A stretch of 64,000 nt of DNA, taken from positions 23,357,364-23,421,363 of the forward strand of contig NC_056762.1 of assembly GCF_018687715.1 (NCBI RefSeq). The letters run 5' to 3'. Below the pieces are notes generated by a model. The model made no database searches and was not told the DNA's origin. It saw only the letters and a list, made by a program, of their open reading frames with translations. A program made the translations under genes and the position numbers. This stretch comes from Carya illinoinensis (lineage: Eukaryota > Streptophyta > Magnoliopsida > Fagales > Juglandaceae). How positions within the stretch are numbered: position 1 is the stretch's first letter; every line of letters starts with the position of its first letter. Shown here piece by piece: positions 34,090 through 44,138 of the stretch.

Positions 34090-35170
34090 CTGACCTTCAA
34101 ATGTAGGCAAATTTATGTTTGAACGTTACATAAACATTCGAGCATTAAATATTTTTACCTGCGAACGTAATATTTTTTAGCACCAACATTCGATCATCAG
34201 TGAGTGACGTTCGAATGTTAGTGATTGACATTCGAACATTAGTGAGTGAAGTTTGAAGGTTGGATAGAGTATTTGGTAAAGATGACTATAATTTAAATTT
34301 GATGTAGTTTTTAAATAAAATAATACATCATTTGTGAACAATTATAAAAAATTAAAATGATTAAAATTTGAAACGTAATGATTTAATATTAAAATTGGAT
34401 AAGCGAACATGACAGATAATTGAGAATTGAAATTGAAAACAATAGATACCTTAAATAATATCAACAATACATTAATACTTCTCATTCGACCATGAATGTT
34501 CGAGCCCCGAGCCGAGCAGTGTCTGAGTTGGCTCCCTCTTGGCCTGCTTCCTTGTTGTCAAAAGATAAGCCATATAATGAATTAATAAGAACAAAACATT
34601 ATAACCATAGTTATAAATATTTTATAATAAATTTAAACTATTATTGATAACGTTCGAATGTTTAGACGTACACGTTTGAACATTATAAGTAAAATTCGAA
34701 CGTATAAGACTATGAGTTCGAATGGGACTGGAAAACACTCAAGCATTCGAACGTATTTACGTTTAAACATTTGAATGTGTTATAAATAAATGCACATGCG
34801 AATGAAAACCATGTTACATTCGAATATTTCCACTAAAATGTTTAGAAGTAAGTGTATCGTTTTAAACTAAAGGGTTAACATTCGAACGTATTCTACCACG
34901 TTCGAAGCCCAAGGCTTAACATTCAAACGCCTTACACCACATTTAAATGTGATAGTAATGTTCGAATGTCGTATGGAAATGTTCAAACGTTTGTTGCAAT
35001 TTAGAATCTGAGAGGTGTTACGTCTAAACGTTACAAATATATGTTTGGAACGCTATTAGCTTTCAAACATATATACTAAATGTTCGAACGTATATAAATT
35101 CCATGTTCAAACGTCAATGGCATGTTTGACACTCAATGGTTGTTTACATTTGAATGTTTCTATTAAATAA
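34090..35170. repeat. Cluster of TTCGAACG-type palindromic repeats
   Basis: More than twenty variants of the palindromic word CGTTCGAACG (for example GACGTTCGAATGTTAG at 34206 and AACATTCGAACG near 34870) occur in both orientations over about 1.1 kb, with irregular spacing. Many copies differ only by C-to-T or G-to-A changes. The layout resembles subterminal regions of CACTA or Mutator-like elements, but no terminal inverted repeat pair was found. Confidence 0.6.
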
Positions 35171-36089
35171 TATGTATACTATTATATATAGAACGGTGCT
35201 ATTCTGCTACCTAAGTAGCATCGCTCCATTTGAGCGCTAGCATATTTGTGCTGTTTGTTTTTTGAACGTTTTTTTTTTTTCAATTTTCATACCTTCTTAA
35301 TATATTTCAATATTTTTAAAACATAAAAAAAATTAAAAAAAAAGTACCAATACACTTAAAATCACTTCCTTAATCACGAAGTAAAAACTATAATAAAATA
35401 TAAAATTTTCTTTTTGGGTCAACTTGGGCAGTAAGCCTTAGGGGCATCATAGTAGTGTTTTTCTTATATATATATATATATATTATACTATATATATAAC
35501 ATACATACATATATATATATATATTATATGTTACATTTATATGTATTATCAATGTATAATATATAAATATACATACATACTTATACCATATATACTTATA
35601 TAATACTATATATAAAATATTTATATTATAATACTATATACTATATATTATATACACTTATATATTATGAGAATTGAATGGAATTATAACTTTAGAGATG
35701 GATGAATAATAAAGATGATAAAATGGGTTACCCCTTGGGGTATTCATGGTCTCCAATTCCTCGATCCCAAAGAAAATAACAAACTTGTTCAGACAATTTT
35801 CCAGACTTCCCCACTAGCCATCACCTTCCCCTACATATACTCGGAACAATACCTCTAAACGACAACATTCACCTGTAGTTAAGTATATAATATATATAAT
35901 ATTAACTATATATATAGTCATTATATATAATACATATAGTATAGTATATATATGTAGTATAATATATATACTCAATATATATTAACTATATGTAGTATAT
36001 TATAAATATAGTCATTACATATAATATATAATATATAATATATAATATAGTATATAGTTAATATGTTAATATTATATAGTTAATATACT
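35171..36089. other. AT-rich region with TA-type simple repeats
   Basis: At 35171-35460 there are long A and T runs. From about 35465 to 36085 the sequence is nearly pure TATATA-like with short variants (ATACATACATA, TATAGTATA). No gene is possible here. The simple repeats could anneal into hairpins and are a likely place for assembly error. Confidence 0.7.
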
Positions 36090-37836
36090 ATATTGGAGCC
36101 CACCACATCCGCACAATGACGTTTTGAAGATTCCATCACTTCCTTCCCATCTATAGAAATCAAACACGGCTCTGAAGGGCCTGAAAGCCTCCCCATCCCT
36201 CCCAAGATCAGCCGCCGCCAGCATAGGGCCAACGCCCAGCACCATGCGAGATCACCCTAGCACCTCAAAGTCGAGAGAAAATCCCTAATGCCACGTCAGC
36301 ACTCCCTAAGTCGCCCCAATTAAAATTCATAAAAGCATGCTAAAAATGCTCCATTAGATTTTTGGACCAAGATATGTCCATTAGCTTGGTCAAAAACTCC
36401 AAAACAAAACATACTTTCCAGTTTTATGCCCAAAATGACCTTTCCATGGTTAAAAATACTTTTGACCAAACAAATGACCACTAAATGAGACAAATAAGAT
36501 ATCCACAGAACTAAATTCAAATACAAACAACTTTTATTAGGAGATATAGTGTGAAAATACTTACAAAGGGTCGAACATCTCCATGCAAAAAGACCTAGAA
36601 ATCTGCCTGAGAGAGCTCTTTTTGGGTTTCTCTCTAAGAACGAGATAAAAAAGTGATGAAAAAGAGTGAAATGTGTCTTGCACGACTTTAGAATTATGGA
36701 AGGAGGAGGTATAAGCTTTAATGACCCTTGATTGGAGGTGTCTATATGACATAAAGTGGAGAATAGTGAGGGGCAAGGACTGCCTCCTGTAGCTGTGAGG
36801 TATGGAGGGTGGTGAGGTGATTTCTTCTTCACATCAAGATACTATTGGGTGCAGCCATGGGAAATTGATGGCCTAGCTGTCACATGGGGGAGGAAACTTC
36901 TTCAAGAAGCTTTGCCAAGGTGGCCAAATTGATGGGCCTTGTTGTCCTCAACCAGGTGGGCTTCAATTGGGGCTTTAAAGAGGGTTTGGTTAGGGTTTGG
37001 GATGCTATCAAGCCGAAATCCAATTTTTATTGGCCTAACCAAATTTTCAAGGTTTAAAAGACTAGATAATGATGTCATAAAAAGAATTTGATGAATTAGT
37101 AGCATGTAAAGGTGATTTAATCAAGTGATTAAAGACAATGCTAGAAATTGGATCAAAAGGGGTTTGAAGGCCAACTTTAGGGTTTGGGGACACCATTTAG
37201 GGCTTTGGTTTCAATCAAGATTTTGGGGTTTCAATTCGATTCCAACCAATTAGGGTTTCACTAAATTAGGGTTTCACTAGGATTGAAATCCTCTTTAGTT
37301 TGGAACAATTTGGTTGATGAGATGAAAAAACGTTTTGCTTAGGTGGCATGATCTCGCACCTTGATTTCCTTCACAAATCCATCTAATGGTTCCTCATGGT
37401 GTTAAGTGTCTAATACTCTTCACTATACGTGGCTAAGATCTTGCTAACTATCAAAATCAAACTTCTCTAACCTAATTTGGACATTCCACATTGTGATTTT
37501 AAACACACTGCACTTGGTGTGCTTATTGAGGTTACTATTCACTCCAAAAAAATGTATAATAAACTTAGTACTGAAAAATCATAAATATTTATATAACCTA
37601 TAGTGAAAATCATGTACTGAAATTCAGTCTCAAAGTGCCCCTAAAAATAATTTCATAGTTTTGAACAAGGTTATGTTTAAAATTATGAAAACGAGTTATT
37701 GCGCCATAAAATCCTAAATAATCAACCGAGTCTAATGGTATAGACCATAACGTATTCTGTCAGTTTTAACTACATCAAATAATTAAAATCATATTTCTGG
37801 CATGATAGTGAGTGATATCATTGACTATGTTGACAG
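36090..37836. other. Unassigned DNA, no supported gene
   Basis: The longest frame, minus 36320-36832 (170 codons), is rich in Ser, Phe, Leu and Pro and has no domain that I recognise. A compositionally mixed patch at 36110-36300 is GC-richer than its surroundings. Repeated GGTTT and TTAGGGTTT words near 37180-37270 resemble interstitial telomere-like motifs but are not in tandem. This may be an old LTR; borders could not be found. Confidence 0.35.
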
Positions 37837-38338
37837 ACTAAAACCTGTGCAATTGGTCGATTCGTCAAAAACTTATGAGGTTTTAATAAGATTCCTAAAT
37901 TCAATAGAAATTCCACTAGTGAATTTCTAACAGGTTGTTACAAGTATTCTTTCAATGTAAACTTAACTCAAAACATGGATTGGAGTGCCTTCTCTCTCGA
38001 GTGAGAAAGAGTGAGGCTCTAGTACCTTTGAGGTCTCAAAGATTTTGGTCTCACACAATGTGAGGTGAGTATTGTTATTACCATGTTACTAAAACCTGTG
38101 CAATTGGTCGATTCGTCAAAAACTTATGAGGTTTTAATAAGATTCCTAAATTCAATAGAAATTCCACTAGTGAATTTCTAACAGGCTGTTACAAGTATTC
38201 TTTCAATGTAAACTTAACTCAAAACATGGATTGGAGTGCCTTCTCTCTCGAGTGAGAAAGAGTGAGGCTCTAGTACCTTTGAGGTCTCAAAGATTTTGGT
38301 CTCACACAATGTGAGGTGAGTATTGTTATTACCATGTT
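37837..38338. repeat. 251-bp tandem duplication across the LINE 5' junction
   Basis: Two copies, 37837-38087 and 38088-38338, differ at one visible position (GGTTGTTAC against GGCTGTTAC). Each copy contains the LINE target-site word AACTCAAAACAT (37965-37976 and 38216-38227). The unit is therefore about 128 bases of host flank, the 12-bp target site, and about 111 bases of the LINE start. It arose after the LINE inserted. Confidence 0.9.
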
Positions 38339-38358
38339 ACTAAGTGCTAGACTACGAT

Positions 38359-39432
38359 GGAAGTTGCTGAGGAGCTAGCCAAACGATGGGAAACTTTGCA
38401 CCTGTCAAAGGAAGAGAGTTCATGTTTTCATGTCCAGTAGGAAGCTACGAGTGGACATGGAAAGCTATGCATAGTTGAAAAGGCCCTGGTGGAAGAGGGT
38501 GTTAACAGCGAGGCCTTTAGGGTCACTATGTCTAAGGTATGGAGACTGGAGGGTTGGGTCAAGTTCAAGGAACAAGGAGATCAGTGTTTTCTAATCGAAT
38601 TCCAGAAAATGGCAGAGGAAGAGCAAGTTCTTAGTGGACGGCCTTGGTTTTTTTATAGGAGCTTGCTAGCTCTACAAGAAGTGGATGAAACAATATCCTT
38701 CAATGCATTACATTTTAACTACGAGCCCTTTTGGATTCAACTTCACCACCTCCCTTTAGCCACCATGACAGAGCTATTTGGTGAGAAATTTGCCTCCTCG
38801 ATTGGGCCTATTATTAGGGTCGAAGCGTGCAGATGGACGTGCATGGGGCAGATACCTTTAAGTTAGGGTGGCACTGAATTTGCAAAAACCTGTAATATGA
38901 GGTAAATGGCTCATGTTTGATGACAAACAACATTGGATTCCAATAAAGTATGAGAGGCTATAGAACTTTTGCATCCAGTGTGGTGTGTTGGCGCATAAGG
39001 GTAGATCCTGCATGAGACCACGCTATGACCAACGAGGTGAAAAACCCCCGCAATAGTTTGGTTCATGGCTGCAAGCACAACTAATGAACACAAACATCTC
39101 TGATAGCCATAGATACGGTGGCTCAATTAGTGACAACCACCACATAGGGGGACAACATGGTGACAGGAGGGGTGGTGACAAAGAAATACCTATACCACAG
39201 GCTTTTTCAACAACTCTGCATATTAAAGGAGAAGCGGGAAACCTGGAAAAGTCATCTCGAGGTGGTAAAGAACACTCTGCAATAGAGGATGCCTTAAACG
39301 GAAGGAAGAGTACAAGCTTCAATCTCCAGCCACTCAATGAAGCTCAACATGGCAATCAACCATGAGAATCAAAACGAGCACTAGATCACAACAGGATTGT
39401 CTTTGTCGAAGATGAACTAGTGCCTCAAGTAC
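38359..39432 (+). pseudogene. LINE ORF1, N-terminal part (DUF4283-like and CCHC knuckle)
   Basis: ORF1 proteins of plant L1 elements bind element RNA. The frame begins ATG at 38359 and shows a TAG at 38440-38442. It is then open to about 38864 with the DUF4283-like domain (GWVKFKEQGDQCFLIEF, VLSGRPWFFYRSLLALQ, FWIQLHHLP). After a frameshift near 38840 the continuation reads WLMFDDKQHWIPIKYERL, then the knuckle NFCIQCGVLAHKGRSC, a complete CX2CX4HX4C. Downstream a His/Gly-rich stretch (39084-39365) is open. The solo LTR interrupts the gene at 39432. Confidence 0.8.
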
Positions 39433-40882
39433 TGATTGAGCTTAAATATTGCATATTTTATACATTTAGAACCAAAATATTTTATTTATTTTATTACATT
39501 TTTATTGGTTTTATATAAAAAAAATGTTAAGATGAATAAATTCGAGTTGTGATTAAATTGGTTAATAGCATGATTTATGATTAATTGTAGAACTCGTGAT
39601 TTAATTGAGCAATCTTTTTTTATATGCACAACATATATTTTATATATATATATTCTATTCTTTTTTATTTTATTTTATTTATCTTTATATGTAGTCATGG
39701 GCCAAAAGAAATAGAGTTTTGAACTTTTAAAAGAGGGGCGGATTCTTTCTTTTTGACTTTGGACGCACGGGACCCTAAAAGATTTCTTTTCTTTGTGGGT
39801 TGATAATCCATGCAGGAGTATTTGTCTCTTGGAATACACATGCTTGAGGGGCCCAGAGGAGGTTTTAAAATTCATTATTTTCATTTGAAAAGTCAATGGC
39901 ATGTTGAACGGATATATATGATGTTGGTATTGGGGACTTCAAGGAGGGCACGAAAACACACATTGGGACTTGGAACAAGGGACGCCGGACATATTTTTCT
40001 CTGGAGTCCAATTCATTCACGTTGCATGAAAGGAAATAAAAGACTTCTTTTTGGTGTAGTCCAGTTCATTCACGCCGCATAGGAATGGAATGACTTTTTC
40101 TCTTGGGTATTTTTTAGCGCCGCATACACTTTTTCTCTTGGGCATTTTTCAGCGCTGCATACACAATTTCTTTTTTGGGCATTAATTCATTCACGCCGCA
40201 CTCATAATTTCTCTCGGGCACTCACTCATGATGTAGCAGCGTCATTGAAGAGCTCCTTGAGGGGTCCAATTACTATTACAGTCTAACCTCCTCCACTGCT
40301 TTCAATCTTCATCTCCATCCATCTGGTTGCTTGTTTTTATTCCCTAATTTTTAATTAATTTCCATTTGAAATTTATAGTGTATTTTTCATATTTTTGACT
40401 GAAAATTTTGGGCATTTTATTTGTTGTTTATTTTATTTTATGTTAGTTAATTTTCTTGTTTATTTAAGTTTCCATTAACTATGCATTATAATTGCATTTT
40501 AGATTGATTAAAGGTTAATTAGGACTTAAATAATTTCAGTTTTATTATTTAATTTTCAAGTTAATTAATGATGATTGTTTAGCTTAGTTGATTTTTTTTA
40601 ATTGTTAATTTCAATTTGTTAGCCTTTTATATTTTATTTCGACACTCAAAAATCTAAAAATATGAATATAGTCTATGACTAGTGCCATTTTTATTTCCAT
40701 TGCACTCTTCCATTCATTATACATACCACCACTTTTGTTTGTGAAACATTTCACCATTTTATAAAAGTTTAGATTTAAACAAGTTTCTCCGAGGAGACGA
40801 TCTAGGAATTTTATTCTTATTTATTACACGACATCCTCCTGCACTTGGGATAGCATTTGTGCTACCATTTTTGAGTGAGTCA
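39433..40882 (+). mobile_element. Solo LTR of an Athila-type element
   Basis: It starts TGATTGAGC and ends TGAGTGAGTCA. It is flanked by the 5-bp direct repeat AGTAC (39428-39432 and 40883-40887). The sequence matches the Athila LTRs at 22700 and 62782 in several blocks, including the start, the TCCTTGAGGGGTCCAATT-like block near 40255 and the end. Absence of any internal region indicates LTR-LTR recombination after insertion. It gives the only complete LTR of this family in the window (1450 bp). Confidence 0.92.
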
Positions 40883-40887
40883 AGTAC

Positions 40888-41345
40888 TACCATGTACTTC
40901 CACAAAAATGGAACTAGATACTGGTTACGTAAGTTTAAAATCCCTTGAAACAACAAAGAGTGAACTCAAACCATTTGAGGTCCAAAAGGGACTATTAAGC
41001 TATGAGGGAGGACCACTTAACCCCCACATGGACCCTAGCCAAAAAGTAGACCCAAAAGTGGGGTTGTCTTGTAATTTAGCTAATATAGTTGCCAACAAGA
41101 AATTAGGTAGGATGCTTGTTGAACTTAACACCAAAAAGTGGAAGACGCTAGCTCGAGGGAGGAACTCAGAAACTGAAGAAATTGAAGGGGTATTTCTAAC
41201 TTATACCTCAAACTATTCCTTACAAGTTGGCAGCAAGAGGAATGGTAAAAGTGTTTCTAATAACAAGGAGTCTGCTCTAAAGAGACTGAGAGGGAAGGAG
41301 AATACTAATGAAAACAGCACCTCTAAGGTAGTGGCTGGTCCCAGC
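40888..41345 (+). pseudogene. LINE ORF1, C-terminal part
   Basis: The open frame that runs from 40875 continues the LINE after the solo LTR. It contains a basic region (KKWKTLARGRNS, then KRNGKSVSN and KRLRGKENTNEN), which is usual between the zinc knuckle and the ORF2 start of DUF4283-type LINEs. It ends at the insertion point of the Tekay-like element, whose LTR then supplies 52 unrelated codons to the computed frame. Confidence 0.7.
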
Positions 41346-43484
41346 TGTGACGCCCCCAAATCCCCACGCCCGAACACGGGAAAATCGAGACGTCCGGATG
41401 GTGACAACCCGGGTCACCATCCCATCGACGGTGCCAAGTGTGTGCAGAAGCAACAAATGTGCACGGAAGAACACGCAGCGGATAACGAAAGTCATAACTA
41501 AGTACCAAAATTGTTCTCAACGTAATACAAGCTGTTTAAAACGTACATAGATAAAATATTACAAAAAAACAAATATAGTTTTAAACAAATATAAAACATA
41601 ACATCAGCAATCCGGCGGAGCCACATCCTCGGGCTCAGCCTCCTCCTCCTCCTCCTCGAACTCTGCACCAAAAGCTACGGAACCAAAAATGGTACCGCAG
41701 GTAAGTAAAACCCAAACACCACCAGATAAAAATACATAGAACTCAAACAACATGGATGCAAGAAAAACCAATGCACATGCCCCGCAAAACCACATTTTTG
41801 CACGCACGCCAAAAACCCATTGGCCCAATAAAAACATAATCTTAAAAACCACGCCTCGCCATTATCCCAGATAATGGCCCAAACCACCATTTTCCCAGAA
41901 AATGGATCAAAAGCCTCAAAATCAAAACTCGCCATTTTCCCAGAAAATGGCCCGCATCCGAAAACCATAAAAACAAACCGGTTATGCATGCACCATGATC
42001 TCCCCTAGGGATCATCCGCACACCCTGGCTCGGTGCCACACCGCAGGTAACGACTATGCATGTGACACCTAAACGAGCAATGCCCAGACTCGCGCCCTGC
42101 GCGTACCTGGCCAGGCCATCCTCTAGCCCTCGCCAGCGAAGGGCCACGGAGTCGGTGAGTAGAGCGATGCCCAGACTCGCGCCCTGCGCATACCTGGCCG
42201 GGCCATCCTCTAGCCCCGCTCCCGTCGTCGCCCAGCGATAACTCAGGGGATGTCACTCAGTATTATCCACTCCCGAGTGACCAGAGGAGCTCCACCGAGA
42301 TAATAACCCATCCCGGCTTGGGCTCGTGAGACACACGCACCCGAAAATCCAATCACGCCAGCAAAACAGGGTTTCTCAAATAAAATAAAATACCCGTGCA
42401 TGCACCATGCAAATGCAATTATCAATGCTCCACAACAAACAACCAACCATAAAACAATAAATCAAGCAACTCCGTCCTCCATCCACCCGACCCCCGAACT
42501 CCTCGGACTCAGTCCGGAATCAACCAACCATCAGATTAATTAATTGAAAGAGCAATATATATTAAAATCTGAAAATAGGGTTTGGAAAATACTTACAGCG
42601 CTATATGGCAATTTTAGAAAACACGCGGCGTTGCAAACGGAGCCGGAAAAGCAACGTCACAGTGAAAATTCACTGTGGCCGTGGGTTGTGAAAAACCCAC
42701 TTTTGAACGGGGACAAACTAGGGCTTGGGATTGATAGGGAATGGTCTAGGGATGGTTGTGAAGCTATTGGAAGTGGTGGTTGGCCGTGGGTGGCGGCGGA
42801 ATCGCCGGAAATAGGCCAGATTTCCCAAAAAGGAAAGCTAGCTCGTAGGAGCTGTTCCGGTGGTCGTTGGAGGCCGAAAATGGGTGGGTTAGGACGGCAA
42901 GGGACCGGTGATGAAGTGGTGAAGAAATGGTGGCCGGAGGTGGAGCGACGGCGGCGGATCGAGCTGAAAACCGTACGGGCTTTGAGGAGCTTTTCCAGCC
43001 AAACGGCCGGCCGGCAGGGGGAGATATTTGGTGGGAAGGTGCGCCAGAGGGAGGGGGTTCAAACGAGACCGGCGGTGAGCCAAACGGTGGCCGGACGGCG
43101 GCGGTCTGGGCTGAAGAAGATTCCGGCCGTGGGTGAGGAGAGAGAAGAGAGAGAGAGACCGGGGGGGGCTCGAGCGGGAAGAGGAAAAAGAAAAAAAAGA
43201 AAAGAAAGAAAAAAGAAAAGAAAGGAAAAAGAAAAAGGAAAAAGAAGAGAAAAAGGAAAAGAGATGTAGGGAAGAGATGAGGTCCAATCCTCATTCCGGG
43301 AAACGAAACTAAACCGCCAAAAAGAGATTAAAACTCACAAAGCAACTTAAAGAAATAAAACACAACCTCAATTAAATTAAAAACCAATTTTAAAACGTAA
43401 ATAAATTAAAATAAATAATTAATATATTAATTAAAATAAAAACAATTATTTCAGCGAAAATACATTCAAAAGCGGGTCATCACA
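41346..43484 (-). repeat. 3' LTR of the Tekay-like element
   Basis: It reads TGTGACGCCCCC...GGGTCATCACA on the plus strand. It contains three near-identical small hairpins at about 41856-41951 (CCATTATCCCAGATAATGG and two of CCATTTTCCCAGAAAATGG), a direct repeat of about 55 bp at 42075 and 42162, and a purine-only tract at 43140-43267. Long frames on both strands (for example 42544-43269 plus) come from this biased composition and are repeated in the other LTR; I do not regard them as genes. Confidence 0.93.
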
Positions 43485-43499
43485 TCCTCCCCTCCTTAA
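43485..43499 (-). promoter_or_regulatory. Polypurine tract of the Tekay-like element
   Basis: On the minus strand AAGGAGGGGAGGA lies immediately before the LTR start TGTGATGACC. This is the expected plus-strand primer position. Confidence 0.88.
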
Positions 43500-43601
43500 A
43501 AACAATTTCGTCCTCGAAATTGCAGATCAACCACCAACTTAAAACAAGCCACAAGAAAACACATAAACCATCTGTGATCAAGATTAAGACACATACATTC
43601 C

Positions 43602-44138
43602 TTATTCGAACAAAAACGGGTACTGCTCCCTCATGTCCGCTGCTCGCTCCCAAGAGAAGTCTTGAGCTAACGGATCTCCCCAAGCCACTTTAACCAAAGG
43701 TATCGTCTTGGACCTCAACTGTTGCTCCTTCCAATCCATGATCTGCGACGGAACAACTTCATAAGTGAGATCCGGTTGCAACTGAATACCCGCTGGGTCG
43801 ACGAAGCGTGGTTCTTGCTGTCCAAAGCTCTTCTTCAGGGATGATATGTGGAAAACATCATGAACATCCCCAAAATAATCTGGCAAAGCAACCCTATAGG
43901 CGACGGACCCTACTCTCTCCAAAATCTGAAAAGGGCCGACGTACCTCGGATCTAGCTTCCTCTTCTTACCAAAACGCTTAACACCTCTCATGGGAGAGAC
44001 TTTAAGGTAAACCCAATCACCAACTTCAAACGACAACTCTCTCCTCCTGGTATCAGCGTAACTCTTCTGACGACTCTGAGCTGCCGCCATTTTATGTCTG
44101 ATGATCCGGACTTGGCTTTGCATCTCTTGAATTATTTT
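43602..44138 (-). pseudogene. Integrase C-terminus and chromodomain-like tail
   Basis: The frame continues pol after a one-base shift. It begins with the integrase tail ([61 protein letters not shown]). It ends with a segment (KTIPLVKVAWGD, DFSWERAADMREQYPFLF) that resembles the degenerate chromodomain of Tekay/Del elements, thought to direct integration to heterochromatin. The shift lies in a GGGG run at 44139-44142, where one extra base separates this part from the rest of pol. Confidence 0.85.

Noticed and set aside
36320..36832. 170-codon minus-strand frame as a host gene.
   Set aside because: Biased composition, no motif, a competing frame on the same strand and no splice context.
37180..37270. 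Interstitial telomere-like repeats (TTAGGGTTT words).
   Set aside because: Only isolated words occur, without tandem order.
37837..38338. Tandem monomers acting as a LINE promoter, as in mouse L1.
   Set aside because: Each unit includes the target-site word and host flank, so the repeat arose after insertion.
42544..43294. Long open frames on both strands inside the Tekay-like LTR (also 49790-50557).
   Set aside because: They lie in LTR sequence with a purine tract, are repeated in both LTRs, encode Arg/Lys/Glu-rich or Phe/Ser-rich strings, and run on both strands at once. They are compositional artefacts.
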